Shown: positions 15,582 to 24,343 of the stretch, piece by piece | How positions within the stretch are numbered: position 1 is the first letter of the stretch | Layout: every line of letters begins with the position of its first letter | DNA from: Microbacterium saperdae | GTDB lineage: Bacteria > Actinomycetota > Actinomycetes > Actinomycetales > Microbacteriaceae | Length of the DNA stretch: 64,000 bases | Reading direction: 5' to 3' | Assembly: GCF_006716345.1 (NCBI RefSeq) | Contig: NZ_VFOX01000002.1 | Span: forward strand, 868,001-932,000 | Made by a program: the position numbers and the translations under genes | Notes under the pieces: model-generated | Seen by the model: only the letters and a program-made list of their open reading frames with translations | What the model was told of the DNA's origin: nothing | Databases searched by the model: none

Positions 15582-15824
15582 TCAGAGGCACTCCAGCCAG
15601 ACGGAGACGCCGCTCTTGCCCCACTTCCAGCTGCCCGAGAAGCGCCTGCCTCCGTTCGAGAAGAAGCACCACAGTGCGAGCGAGGCGAGGAACGCCACCC
15701 CGAACACGAGCAGCGCGGCGAGAAGCACGAGCCACCAGCCGTCGAAGCGGAGAACCGCGTCGTCGAGCGCATCCTGCACACGCCTGCGAACCAACGTTGG
15801 TTCGATAGCCGTCATTACGGACAT
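15582..15824 (-). CDS. 80-aa single-span peptide, candidate ribosomal peptide precursor
   Basis: Residues 1-27 are charged (MSVMTAIEPTLVRRR). Residues ~29-53 form one membrane span (WWLVLLAALLVFGVAFLASL). Residues ~54-80 form a short outer tail containing SNGGRRF, SGSWKWGKSG and VSVWLECL. The tail is Trp/Gly-rich with one Cys near its end, like small cationic bacteriocins. The ribosome site is almost perfect (GGAGGTGAT, 6-base spacing from ATG) and a hairpin follows the stop, both suggesting high expression relative to downstream genes. ABC exporter and membrane-protease genes follow. No homologue recognised; precursor role is inference. Alternatively it is a transporter accessory subunit. 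Confidence 0.7.
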   Translation of the reverse strand: MSVMTAIEPTLVRRRVQDALDDAVLRFDGWWLVLLAALLVFGVAFLASLALWCFFSNGGRRFSGSWKWGKSGVSVWLECL

Positions 15825-15825
15825 G

Positions 15826-15836
15826 AATCACCTCCG
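15826..15836 (-). promoter_or_regulatory. Near-perfect Shine-Dalgarno site
   Basis: GGAGGTGATT matches the 16S anti-SD over 9-10 bases. Most genes here have 4-6 matching bases or are leaderless, so this gene is marked for very strong translation. Confidence 0.8.
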
Positions 15837-15872
15837 GATTTCATTTGGTGAGACCGATCGTGACACGGTGGA

Positions 15873-15888
15873 GGGCGGATATCAGCCC
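15873..15888. promoter_or_regulatory. Imperfect palindrome in the divergent space
   Basis: GGGCGGATATCAGCCC (12 of 16 symmetric positions) lies beside an AT-rich tract (15894-15911) that is the probable promoter area of the peptide operon; no clean -35/-10 pair could be fixed. Confidence 0.35.
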
Positions 15889-15936
15889 CCATATGTAGCG
15901 TAAATATAGTCAGATGACGACACCGGACAGCAAGTC

Positions 15937-15967
15937 TTGACATTGACGCTGCGTCAACTTCTACCGT
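15937..15967 (+). promoter_or_regulatory. MerR-type promoter with operator in a 19-bp spacer
   Basis: TTGACA (15937-15942) and TACCGT (15962-15967) are 19 bp apart. The spacer holds the perfect 15-bp palindrome TTGACGCTGCGTCAA. A long spacer filled by the operator is the defining layout of MerR-activated promoters, so the downstream regulator should bind it. Confidence 0.85.
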
Positions 15968-16005
15968 GGAGACATCCACTCGGAGAACCACGGAAGGAGG
16001 AGCGC

Positions 16006-16803
16006 ATGCATGATGCGGACTGGTCGATCCAGGAGATCGCACAGCTCGCCGGCACCACCAGCCGCACGCTGCGTCACTACGACGACATCGGGCTGCTGCC
16101 GCCGACGCGGATCGCGCACAACGGCTACCGGCACTACGACGCGCAGGCCCTGGTGCGCCTGCAGCGCATCCTGCTGCTGCGTCAGCTCGGGCTCGGGCTG
16201 CCGCAGATCGCGGACGTCCTCGGCCCGTCGACGGGCTCAGAGGCCCGGGCAGCCGAGGCGTCCGCGCTCGAGACGCATCTCGCGCTGCTGCGCGAGGAGC
16301 AGGACCGGCTGCGGCGCCAGATCGCCTCGGTCGAATCCACCATCGACGCATTGAGAGGAGGTGAAGAACTCATGGCAGAGAACATGTTCGACGGCTTCGA
16401 CCACACCCAGTACAAGGAGGAGGTCGAGGACCGGTGGGGAAAGAAGGCCTACGCCGACAGCGACCGCTGGTGGCGAGGCATGACCGAGACCGAGCGCGCC
16501 GCGTGGCAGCGACGCGTGTCCGACCTCGGACGCGACTGGATCGCCGCCGCAGAGAGCGGTGTCGATCCGGCATCCGCGGAGGCGCAGGATGTCGCGCGTC
16601 GCCACGTCGAGTGGCTCACGGGCATCCCCGGCACTCCGGCCGCCGTCCCCGGTGGGGATGTGAAGGGGTACGTGATCGGACTCGGCGAGATGTACGTCGC
16701 AGACCCGCGCTTCGGCGCGAACTACGCCACCTCCGACGGAGGCACGCGCGGGGCGGAGTTCGTCCGTGACGCGCTCCGCATCTATGCGGAACGCACCCTG
16801 TGA
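16006..16803 (+). CDS. MerR regulator with TipAS ligand-binding domain
   Basis: The 265-aa protein has an N-terminal MerR winged helix (~5-72, IAQLAGTTSRTLRHYDDIGLL), a coiled coil (~85-118) and a C-terminal TipAS domain (~145-260, with WWRGMTETERAAW and the globin-like helices). TipAS domains trap cyclic thiopeptides and other antibiotics and activate transcription on binding. The ATG at 16006 follows GGAAGGAGGA. Its own promoter has the MerR layout, so it is autoactivated. It is divergent from the peptide/ABC operon, which may be a second target. Confidence 0.93.
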   Translation: MHDADWSIQEIAQLAGTTSRTLRHYDDIGLLPPTRIAHNGYRHYDAQALVRLQRILLLRQLGLGLPQIADVLGPSTGSEARAAEASALETHLALLREEQDRLRRQIASVESTIDALRGGEELMAENMFDGFDHTQYKEEVEDRWGKKAYADSDRWWRGMTETERAAWQRRVSDLGRDWIAAAESGVDPASAEAQDVARRHVEWLTGIPGTPAAVPGGDVKGYVIGLGEMYVADPRFGANYATSDGGTRGAEFVRDALRIYAERTL

Positions 16804-16913
16804 CGGGTCTCGTCACCGCCCTCTGCGCTCCTCGCGCAGGGGGCGGTGACCGTCGCGCATAGTCGCGGAGGCTGTTCGTACGCAAGGGGTCGCTCGGCGT
16901 CCGACGGGCGGCG

Positions 16914-16919
16914 TAGGGT
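16914..16919 (+). promoter_or_regulatory. Leaderless -10 box
   Basis: TAGGGT, 7 bases before the ATG at 16927. Confidence 0.45.
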
Positions 16920-16926
16920 CGGGGTC

Positions 16927-17295
16927 ATGGGTGACCGACGGAGTCCCACGGGGGCGCTGTTCACCGCAGCGGCGGTGGCGTATGCGGCCAACTGCGCGCT
17001 CGGCGTCAGCGTGGCCACCAAGGCCGTCGACACCAGCGGCTTCCGCTGGGTGCATCACGCGCTGTACATCGCCACCTGCGCGGCCACGGCGGCCGCGCTC
17101 AGCACCGCCGTGTGGGCGAGACCGCGGCGCCAGAGCCGGAGGGCGGCGCTCGCCCTCGCTCCGGCAGTGGTGCCGCTCGCCGCGATCCCCTACCTCGGAA
17201 GCCGCAGCCGTCGGCATCCGCTCACCGCGCTCGCCGCGGCCCCGTTCATCGCCGCGGGTCTCCTCTGCGCGTGGCGCCCCGCCGACCGGAAGTGA
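16927..17295 (+). CDS. Small membrane protein, about four spans
   Basis: The 122-aa protein is Ala-rich with hydrophobic segments near residues 10-28, 40-60, 72-86 and 97-112, separated by Arg-rich loops ([17 protein letters not shown]). No family recognised. The start is set by the TAGGGT box 7 bases upstream. The nitroreductase starts 4 bp after its stop, so the two are co-transcribed. Confidence 0.7.
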   Translation: MGDRRSPTGALFTAAAVAYAANCALGVSVATKAVDTSGFRWVHHALYIATCAATAAALSTAVWARPRRQSRRAALALAPAVVPLAAIPYLGSRSRRHPLTALAAAPFIAAGLLCAWRPADRK

Positions 17296-17299
17296 CCGC

Positions 17300-18100
17300 A
17301 TGGAACTGCTCGACGCCATCCGCCGCCGTAAGACCACGAACGGCCCCTTCCTGCCAGACCCTGTCTCGGAGGAGCATCAGCGCATTCTGCTGGAGGCGGC
17401 GGGGCGCGCGCCCTCGCAGCTGAACAGTCAGCCCTGGCGCTTCGTCGTGATCGAGAGCCGGGAGACGATCGATCAGATCGCCCGCATCTCCGGCGAGAGC
17501 ATGACAGAGGCGATGTCGAACGGCACCTTCTTCGAGCGATACAAGCCGTATTTCCGCTTCAGCCAGGCCGAGATGGACGAGAAGCGCAACGGGATGCTGT
17601 TCGACAAGCTCCCCGCGGCGCTCCGCCCCTTCACGAGCCAGGTCTTCACCAAGCGCGGGCAGACCCTCATGAACACATTCGGCGTGCCCAAGACGCTCGG
17701 CGCCGAGAACCGCAAGCTGGTGGCGGGCTCACCGCTGCTGCTGGGAGTGATGCTCGACCGCAGCGAGTACCGGCCGGGGCAGCTGTCGTCGTTCTACTCG
17801 GTGTTCAGCATGGGAGCTGCGATGGAGAACATCTGGCTCACCACGGTCGAGCTCGGCATGGGCATCCAGTTCATCTCGTTCCCGATGGAGGTTCCCGGTC
17901 GGTGGGACGAGATCGTGCGCCTGCTCCACGTGCCGGACGACCTGGAGCTGATGGCGGTCTACCGTCTCGGCTATCTGCCTCCGGAGCAGCGTCGCCCGGC
18001 GATCGACTGGTCGAGCAGTCAGCGCCGACTCGCCTCGCAATACATCTTCCGCGAGAGCTGCGAGACGCCGCAGCAGGGGTGGGATGCGCCGTTGGAGTGA
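17300..18100 (+). CDS. Nitroreductase family protein
   Basis: The 266-aa FMN-dependent nitroreductase-fold protein opens with [20 protein letters not shown], followed by the FMN-contact segment [17 protein letters not shown] (~34-50). The C-terminal [11 protein letters not shown] follows the usual domain end. The middle contains a family-specific insertion (~70-130). Such enzymes reduce nitro groups, quinones or enones with NAD(P)H. It converges on the FAD/Rieske gene with only 6 bp between stops. Confidence 0.88.
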   Translation: MELLDAIRRRKTTNGPFLPDPVSEEHQRILLEAAGRAPSQLNSQPWRFVVIESRETIDQIARISGESMTEAMSNGTFFERYKPYFRFSQAEMDEKRNGMLFDKLPAALRPFTSQVFTKRGQTLMNTFGVPKTLGAENRKLVAGSPLLLGVMLDRSEYRPGQLSSFYSVFSMGAAMENIWLTTVELGMGIQFISFPMEVPGRWDEIVRLLHVPDDLELMAVYRLGYLPPEQRRPAIDWSSSQRRLASQYIFRESCETPQQGWDAPLE

Positions 18101-18106
18101 CCCGGC

Positions 18107-19636
18107 TCACCGTCGACCCGTGCGGGGCAGCTCCTTCAGATCGCGCAGCGCCGGTCCCTCGATGCGCGTGCCATCGGGGGAGAAGCGGGAGGCGTGCAGC
18201 GGGCAGTCCCACGTGCACTCGGCGTCGTTCCACTCCAGCACACCGCCGAGGTGCGGGCATACGGCGTCGACCGCACGCGTGATGCCGTCGACCGTGGAGA
18301 TCGCGACCGGAAGGCCCGCACGGTTGGCGACGACGCCCTCGCCCTCCTCGGGCTGAGAGATCGGCACGGATCGGGACTCGGCCTCCGACCACCCCGAGGC
18401 GAGTGCGACGGCGACCTTGCCGCCTTCCGTCGCCCCGCGGACGAGGTCCGCGGGGATGGTCATGCGGGTGGCGAAGGTGTTCATCCACCGGGGACGGTCG
18501 TTCCAGCTCGTTCCGAGGATCTCGGCGGTCAGGCGCATCGCGGCGGCCGGCGCATTCGACAGGCCCCACTTGGCGTAGCCGGTGGCGAACCGGATGCGAC
18601 CGAGGCCGCGGGGCATCGCGCCGACGAAGGGGATGAGGTTGTGCGACTCGTAGTCCTGCGCCGACCATCGATGGGTCTCCTCGGCATCGGGGAAGAATCG
18701 GCGGGTCCAGGCGATCAGCTCATCGATCTCCGCGGTCTCGCTGTCGACGCGGCCGACCGGGTGGCCGTTGCCGCCGACCACCAACTGCGCCGTCGCCGCA
18801 GGGCCGTCGGCCTCGGACACCGAACGGATCGAACGCGTCGGGCCGTCCACCGAGAGGAACGTTCCTTCAGGCACCTCCCCCGGAACGCGGAACGAGAGGC
18901 AATACGAGCGCATCCCGCGGATCTTCGCGAAGTAGAGTCCGCGGTCGAGGATCGGGCTACCCGTCGCGATCACGATGTGGTGCGCGAACAACGGTCCGTC
19001 GGCCGTCTCGATGCGGGTGTCCGGCAATGCGTGAGCGCCGGTGACTCGAACGCCGGTGTACAGCGTGCCCCCCGCCGCCTGCAGGTCTTCCGCCAACGCC
19101 CGCGCGATGCGCACGGGGTCTATCGCCACCTGGTCGTCGAGGGCGACGGCGCCGGAGATCGGGAACGGCACCGTCGGCAGTTCCTCCGGCGTCAGCATCC
19201 GTGTGGACAACCCGGCCTCCTGCGCGGCGTCGTGCTGGGCCTGCAGCGTCTCGAGTCCGCCACGCCCCTGCGCGTACGAGTGGTCGGTGCGGCGGGTGTA
19301 GGAGACGCCGGCGCCATCCGCGAAGGCCGTCAACCAGTCCATCCCCGAGCGGTTCGCCTCGACATATGCGCGCACCAGCGATGCGGGGTGGTGCCGTCGG
19401 ATCTCCGCGAGTCGCTGCCCTTGGAGCAATGAGAGCTTTCCCGTGTTCGCTCCGGTGGCGAGCTCGGCGACGGCTCCCGCCTCGACCACGGCGACGTCAC
19501 GTCCGGCACGGGCGAGCATCACCGCCGTCGTCAGCCCGGTGATCCCTGCGCCGACGATCACGACGTCGTGCCGGGAGCCCGGCGAGAAGTCCGCGCCGAG
19601 GGGGAGGGGCGAGTCGGTCTTCCACAGAGGGTCCAT
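18107..19636 (-). CDS. FAD-dependent oxidoreductase with C-terminal Rieske domain
   Basis: The ~509-aa two-domain protein has a DAO-type FAD domain (residues ~23-385, dinucleotide motif VVIVGAGITGL) and a C-terminal Rieske domain (~420-505). The [2Fe-2S] ligands are in CPHLGG and CPLHASRF. This is the known FAD/Rieske oxidase architecture (glycine/D-amino acid oxidase-like). Substrate unknown. ATG 19636 is taken; a TTG at 19672 would add 12 residues. It is divergent from the fluoride channel genes. Confidence 0.9.
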   Translation of the reverse strand: MDPLWKTDSPLPLGADFSPGSRHDVVIVGAGITGLTTAVMLARAGRDVAVVEAGAVAELATGANTGKLSLLQGQRLAEIRRHHPASLVRAYVEANRSGMDWLTAFADGAGVSYTRRTDHSYAQGRGGLETLQAQHDAAQEAGLSTRMLTPEELPTVPFPISGAVALDDQVAIDPVRIARALAEDLQAAGGTLYTGVRVTGAHALPDTRIETADGPLFAHHIVIATGSPILDRGLYFAKIRGMRSYCLSFRVPGEVPEGTFLSVDGPTRSIRSVSEADGPAATAQLVVGGNGHPVGRVDSETAEIDELIAWTRRFFPDAEETHRWSAQDYESHNLIPFVGAMPRGLGRIRFATGYAKWGLSNAPAAAMRLTAEILGTSWNDRPRWMNTFATRMTIPADLVRGATEGGKVAVALASGWSEAESRSVPISQPEEGEGVVANRAGLPVAISTVDGITRAVDAVCPHLGGVLEWNDAECTWDCPLHASRFSPDGTRIEGPALRDLKELPRTGRR

Positions 19637-19709
19637 GTGCTCAGTCAACGCCTCCGACGGGCCGACACCCAACGCCTTGACATTCCCGTGGGGCGCTGGC
19701 AGTGGGGAC

Positions 19710-19715
19710 TACAGT
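19710..19715 (+). promoter_or_regulatory. Leaderless -10 box of crcB
   Basis: TACAGT, 7 bases before GTG 19723. No fluoride riboswitch-like leader is present. Confidence 0.4.
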
Positions 19716-19722
19716 GGCCACC

Positions 19723-20100
19723 GTGAACCTCCGCCGCGTGCTGCTCGTCGCCCTCGGCGGCACGATCGGCACGGCGGCCCGGCTCGGACTCGGACTCCTG
19801 CTCCCCGACGGCGGCGGGTTCCCCAGGGCGGTGCTGATCGCGAACCTCCTGGGAGCGCTGCTGATCGGCGTGCTCGCCGCTCGCCTGCCGGCGTCGCACG
19901 AGCTGCGGGTGCTCATCGGCACCGGCGTCCTCGGCGGCTTCACCACCTACAGCTCGTTCATGACGGGCACTCTCGCGCTGTGGGCGGATGCGCCGATCGT
20001 GGCGGTCGCCTACGCGCTCGGCTCACTCGCGCTCGGGCTCGGTGCTGCGGCTCTGGGCCTGCGGCTGGGGCGACCCCGGCGCGAAGGGGCGGCACCGTGA
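19723..20100 (+). CDS. crcB: Fluoride channel subunit FluC/CrcB 1
   Basis: The 125-aa protein has four spans with the Fluc signatures GGTIGTAARLGLG (~9-21), NLLGALLIG and GFTTYSSFMTG. Fluc exports fluoride as an antiparallel dimer; Gram-positive bacteria often use two different subunits. The start is placed at GTG 19723 because of the TACAGT box; GTG 19714 is an alternative. The stop overlaps the next crcB start (GTGA). Confidence 0.93.
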   Translation: MNLRRVLLVALGGTIGTAARLGLGLLLPDGGGFPRAVLIANLLGALLIGVLAARLPASHELRVLIGTGVLGGFTTYSSFMTGTLALWADAPIVAVAYALGSLALGLGAAALGLRLGRPRREGAAP

Positions 20101-20459
20101 ATCCGCTGCTGTTCCTCGGCGCGGCGCTCGCCGGAGGGGCGGGCGCGGTTCTCCGCTATCTGGCCGACGTCGGCGTCGCGCGGTTCGCCGGACGCCGGTT
20201 TCCCTGGGGCATCTTCCTGGTGAACATCTCGGGTTCGTTCGCCCTCGGACTGGTGGCGACTGCCCTTCCCGATGAGGCGTTCGTGCTCGGCGCCGGACTC
20301 CTGGGCGGGTACACCACTTTCAGCACGGCGATGCTCGACACCGTCGCACTGTGGCGCGACGGCGAGGGGCGAGCGGCCGCCGCCAACGCGGTCGGGATGC
20401 TCGCGCTCGGGCTCGTCGCGGCGGGTCTGGGGATGGCGCTCGGGGCCGCACTGCGCTGA
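20097..20459 (+). CDS. crcB: Fluoride channel subunit FluC/CrcB 2
   Basis: The 120-aa second Fluc subunit has GAGAVLRYLADV, NISGSFALG and GYTTFSTAMLDTV. The TTFST stretch carries the Phe/Ser/Thr fluoride-path residues. It is translationally coupled to the first subunit, supporting a heterodimeric channel. No regulatory gene for fluoride is adjacent. Confidence 0.93.
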   Translation: MNPLLFLGAALAGGAGAVLRYLADVGVARFAGRRFPWGIFLVNISGSFALGLVATALPDEAFVLGAGLLGGYTTFSTAMLDTVALWRDGEGRAAAANAVGMLALGLVAAGLGMALGAALR

Positions 20460-20497
20460 CCGCGGGACCCGCTCCCAGCTACCTCCCACCCCGAGAA

Positions 20498-20517
20498 TGT
20501 ACAAACGTACATGTACA
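20498..20517 (+). promoter_or_regulatory. Probable TetR operator
   Basis: TGTACA (20498-20503) and TGTACA (20512-20517) flank an 8-bp centre containing GTACA, 18 bp before the tetR start. The stacked TGTACA palindromes in otherwise GC-rich DNA are likely the autoregulatory site for the TetR/RND operon. Confidence 0.6.
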
Positions 20518-20535
20518 GGTGTTCCGGGGGTGGTC

Positions 20536-21123
20536 ATGGGGGAAGTCGCGCGTCGCCGTCGCGACCCTGAGGCGCGCCGCCGGGAGATCGCGGAAGCCGC
20601 AGCCGAACTGATCGTCGAAGTCGGCACCGACGCGATCACGCACCGCCTGGTCGCGGCCAGAGCCGGCGTTCCGCTCGGCGCCACCACGCAGTACTTCGAC
20701 ACGCTCGACGACCTCCGCACCGCCGCGTTCGGAGTGCTCGCCGACGAGGTCGACGGACGACTCGAGGGCGTGCGCGCCGTGCTCGCCGCACAGGGTGTGA
20801 GCCCTGCCGTGCTCGCCGCACTCATCGTGGAAGGTCTCGACGACGCCCGCGCCGTCCAGGCCGATCGCGCCGTCGTCACCGCCGCCGTCCACGACCCCCG
20901 GCTCCGCGAACTCGCCCGCCACCTCTCCGAGCAGCTCACCGGCATGCTGGAGCCGGCCTACGGCGCGGAGCGCGCGATGGCCGCAACGATCTTCATCGAC
21001 GGGGTGATGTGGAGCGCACAGATCCGTGACGCCCCGCTCGACCGTCCCTTCATCGAGACCGCACTGCAGCGCATCCTCGGCGAACCCGCATCCGTCCGTC
21101 CTGCCGCGCAGCCCGCACCCTGA
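20536..21123 (+). CDS. TetR family transcriptional regulator
   Basis: The 195-aa protein has a TetR DNA-binding domain at ~8-55 (RRREIAEAAAELIVEVG, TQYFDTLDDLRTAA) and an alpha-helical ligand domain to ~190. It is 15 bp upstream of the RND transporter on the same strand, so it is a likely local repressor released by pump substrates. ATG 20536 is used; GTG 20530 is possible. Confidence 0.9.
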   Translation: MGEVARRRRDPEARRREIAEAAAELIVEVGTDAITHRLVAARAGVPLGATTQYFDTLDDLRTAAFGVLADEVDGRLEGVRAVLAAQGVSPAVLAALIVEGLDDARAVQADRAVVTAAVHDPRLRELARHLSEQLTGMLEPAYGAERAMAATIFIDGVMWSAQIRDAPLDRPFIETALQRILGEPASVRPAAQPAP

Positions 21124-21138
21124 ACCGAGGAAACAGCC

Positions 21139-24100
21139 TTGTCGAATCTCGCCGTCCTGAGCTTGAAGAACCGCGCGCTCATCGCCCTGATCACGATCGT
21201 CGCCGCGGTGTTCGGCGGGCTCGCGCTCACGAGCCTCAAGCAGGAGCTCATCCCCTCGCTCGAGCTTCCCAACCTCGTCGTGATGACCACCTACCCCGGT
21301 GCCTCGCCCGAGGTCGTCGAGAACGACGTGTCGACGCCGATCGAGTCGGCGATCCAGGGAGTGCCCGGTCTCGAAGGCACCACCGCGACGAGCACCACCA
21401 ACGCCTCGATCGTGCAGGCGACCTTCGCGTACGGCACGAACCTCGCCACGGCGGAGCAGAAGATCCAGCAGTCGATCAACCGCATCTCCTCCCAGCTCCC
21501 GGATGACGTGACGCCGCAGGTGCTCGCGGTGGCGATCGACGACTTCCCGGTGATCCAGGTCGCCGTGACCGGATTCGACGACGCCGAGAACGCGCAGGCC
21601 GAGCTCGAGAGCATCGCGATCCCCGAACTCGAAGACGTCGACGGCGTGAACGCCGCGCAGATCGTCGGCGGCATCGGCCAGCGCATCAGCATCACGCCGG
21701 ACGTCGCGAAGCTCGCGGCCGAGGGGCAGACCACGCAGGCCATCAGCTCGGCGCTGCAGCAGAACGGCACGCTGTTCCCCGGTGGCGACATCACGCAGGA
21801 CGGTCAGACGCTCACCGTGCAGACCGGAGCGAAGATCACCTCCGTCGACGAGATCGCCGCGCTTCCGCTGGTCGGCACGACCCTGACGATCGGTGACGTG
21901 GCCACGGTCGCGCAGGAGTCCGACCCGATCTCCTCGATCTCGCGTGTCGACGGCAAGGATGCGCTGTCGATCTCGATCACCAAGCTGCCCGCAGCCAACA
22001 CGGTCGAGGTGTCGAAGGGCGTGATCGCCGCGCTCGACGAGATCGGCAAGGCGTTCCCGGATGCCGAGTTCACGATCATCTTCGATCAGGCGCCCTTCAT
22101 CGTGCAGTCGATCGACACCCTGGCCACGGAGGGCCTGCTCGGTCTCGTCTTCGCGGTGATCGTCATCCTGGTGTTCCTGCTGTCGATCCGCTCCACGCTC
22201 GTGACCGCGATCTCGATCCCGACCTCGGTGCTGATCACGTTCATCGGTCTGCAGGCGTTCGGATACTCGCTGAACGTGCTGACGCTCGGTGCGCTCACGA
22301 TCGCCATCGGTCGAGTGGTCGACGACTCCATCGTCGTGATCGAGAACATCAAACGGCACTATGTCGGCGATGCGGACAAGGGGGATGCGATCCGTCTCGC
22401 GGTGCGCGAGGTCGCGGCGGCGATCACGGCGTCGACGATCACCACGGTCGCCGTCTTCCTGCCGATCATGTTCGTCGGCGACATGGTGGGTGAGCTGTTC
22501 CGGCCGTTCGCGATGACCGTGACGATCGCCATGGTCGCCTCGCTCCTGGTCGCCCTGACCATCGTGCCGGTGCTCGCGTACTGGTTCCTCAAGCCCGGCA
22601 AGGAGCTGCTCGACGAGAGCGGCGAAGCGATCGATCCCGAGCACCCGGATGCGCCGCCGACGCGACTGCAGCGCGGCTACCGTCCCATCCTCGGATGGAC
22701 GCTGAAGCACTCGGGCATCACCGTGATCCTCGCGGTCGTCGTGCTCGGTGCGACCCTCGCCGCTGCGCCCCTGATGAAGATCAACTTCCTCGGCGACAGC
22801 GGTCAGAACACCATGACCGTGACGCAGGACCTCGGTCCGACCGCGAGCCTGCAGGCCAAGTCCGACGCCGCTGTCTCGGTCGAGGACGCCCTGCTCGACA
22901 TCGACGGCATCGAGCACGTGCAGGCGTCGATCGGGTCGAGCGGATCCGCGTTGCGCGACGCCTTCTCCGGTGGCGCCGGCATCACCTACTCGGTCCTGAC
23001 CGACGGCGACGTCGACCAGGAGAAGCTGCGCGCGAAGGTGCAGGACGCGATCGACGGTCTCGGTGACGATGTCGGCGATGTCGCGGTCGCGTCTTCGGCC
23101 GGCTTCGGTTCGAGCGACATCGAGATCACCGTGTCCGCCTCGAACGCGGACGATCTGACCACCGCGACCTCGGCCGTCGTCGACGAGCTCAAGGGACGCG
23201 ACGGCATCAGTCAGGTGACCGACAACCTCGCCGCGGCCCTGCCGTACATCGCCGTGGTGGTCGACCGCGAGGCCGCGGCACAGCGCGGCTTGTCCGAGGT
23301 CGCCGTCGGCTCGATCGTCTCGAACACGATGCGCCCGCAGCAGCTCGGATCCGTCGAGATCGACGACACCGCACTGACCGTGTACCTGGTCACGCCGGAG
23401 CCGCCGACCACGGTGGACGCGCTCAAGGCACTTGCGATCCCGACGCCCCTCGGCGTCGTGCAGCTGCAGGACATCGCGACCGTCGAGCAGCGCAACGGCC
23501 CGACCTCCATCACGACGGAGCAGGGTCGCCGCACCGCGACGATCACGGTCCCGCCGGGCACCGACAACCTCGCGGTCGCGACGCAGTCCGTCACCGAGGC
23601 TCTCGCCGCGGTCGAGCTGCCGGACGGCGCATCGGCCGAGGTCGGCGGTGTCGCCTCGCAGCAGGCCGACTCGTTCTCGCAGCTGGGACTCGCGATGCTG
23701 GCCGCGATCCTGATCGTGTACGTCGTGATGGTGGCGACCTTCAAGTCGCTGCGACAGCCGCTGCTGCTGCTCGTCTCGGTGCCGTTCGCGGCGACCGGCG
23801 CGATCCTGCTGCAGATCGTCACGGGCGTGCCGCTGGGCGTGGCCTCGCTGATCGGTGTGCTGATGCTCATCGGCATCGTGGTGACGAACGCGATCGTGCT
23901 CGTCGACCTCGTGAATCAATATCGGGAGAAGGGTCTGTCGACCATCGAGGCGGTCAAGGCCGGTGGCGAGAAGCGTCTGCGTCCGATTCTGATGACCGCA
24001 CTGGCGACGATCTTCGCTCTGACGCCGATGGCCCTCGGCATCACCGGTCACGGCGGGTTCATCTCGCAGCCTCTCGCGATCGTCGTGATCGGCGGCCTGA

Positions 24101-24333
24101 TCTCCTCGACCGTCTTGACGCTGATCGTGCTGCCCACGCTCTACAACCTCGTCGAGGGTGCCAAGGAGCGTCGCCAGGCGCGCAAGGCGGGGCGCTCCGA
24201 CGACGCGGCCGTGCCGGTGCTCGTCGGTGCGGATGCCGACGCGGCGGTCGCGGCCGTGCACGGTCCGCAGACCGAGGCGTCGTCTGAGGGGCACCAGCTG
24301 ACGCGCCGCGAGCTGCGCGAGCGCGGGGAGTAG
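21139..24333 (+). CDS. RND superfamily efflux transporter (HAE1/SwrC-like)
   Basis: The 1064-aa pump has the duplicated RND layout: span, large periplasmic-type loop, six spans, second loop, five spans. The proton-relay signature GRVVDDSIVVIENI lies in the fourth span (~392-405), matching AcrB/SwrC, and the opening KNRALIALITI and PGASPEVVENDV are typical. It begins with TTG after CCGAGGAAAC. No membrane-fusion partner is adjacent, as with Gram-positive SwrC-type pumps acting on surfactants, lipopeptides or drugs. Controlled by the preceding TetR. Confidence 0.93.
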   Translation: MSNLAVLSLKNRALIALITIVAAVFGGLALTSLKQELIPSLELPNLVVMTTYPGASPEVVENDVSTPIESAIQGVPGLEGTTATSTTNASIVQATFAYGTNLATAEQKIQQSINRISSQLPDDVTPQVLAVAIDDFPVIQVAVTGFDDAENAQAELESIAIPELEDVDGVNAAQIVGGIGQRISITPDVAKLAAEGQTTQAISSALQQNGTLFPGGDITQDGQTLTVQTGAKITSVDEIAALPLVGTTLTIGDVATVAQESDPISSISRVDGKDALSISITKLPAANTVEVSKGVIAALDEIGKAFPDAEFTIIFDQAPFIVQSIDTLATEGLLGLVFAVIVILVFLLSIRSTLVTAISIPTSVLITFIGLQAFGYSLNVLTLGALTIAIGRVVDDSIVVIENIKRHYVGDADKGDAIRLAVREVAAAITASTITTVAVFLPIMFVGDMVGELFRPFAMTVTIAMVASLLVALTIVPVLAYWFLKPGKELLDESGEAIDPEHPDAPPTRLQRGYRPILGWTLKHSGITVILAVVVLGATLAAAPLMKINFLGDSGQNTMTVTQDLGPTASLQAKSDAAVSVEDALLDIDGIEHVQASIGSSGSALRDAFSGGAGITYSVLTDGDVDQEKLRAKVQDAIDGLGDDVGDVAVASSAGFGSSDIEITVSASNADDLTTATSAVVDELKGRDGISQVTDNLAAALPYIAVVVDREAAAQRGLSEVAVGSIVSNTMRPQQLGSVEIDDTALTVYLVTPEPPTTVDALKALAIPTPLGVVQLQDIATVEQRNGPTSITTEQGRRTATITVPPGTDNLAVATQSVTEALAAVELPDGASAEVGGVASQQADSFSQLGLAMLAAILIVYVVMVATFKSLRQPLLLLVSVPFAATGAILLQIVTGVPLGVASLIGVLMLIGIVVTNAIVLVDLVNQYREKGLSTIEAVKAGGEKRLRPILMTALATIFALTPMALGITGHGGFISQPLAIVVIGGLISSTVLTLIVLPTLYNLVEGAKERRQARKAGRSDDAAVPVLVGADADAAVAAVHGPQTEASSEGHQLTRRELRERGE

Positions 24334-24343
24334 TCACCGGGCG

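Noticed and set aside
15582..15824. Lactococcin 972-type bacteriocin
   Set aside because: SGSWKWGKSG weakly recalls the GTWQHG start of that family, but there is no cleavable signal peptide and the downstream length and conserved His/Tyr pattern are missing. Kept only as an unassigned peptide.
19677..19682. TTGACA as -35 of a crcB promoter
   Set aside because: Distance to the TACAGT box is 27 bp, too long for a sigma-70-type promoter; the leaderless -10 alone explains the start better.
20479..24294. A 1271-codon open frame antisense to the RND pump
   Set aside because: Same GC-bias artefact; the plus-strand RND protein is full length with all motifs.
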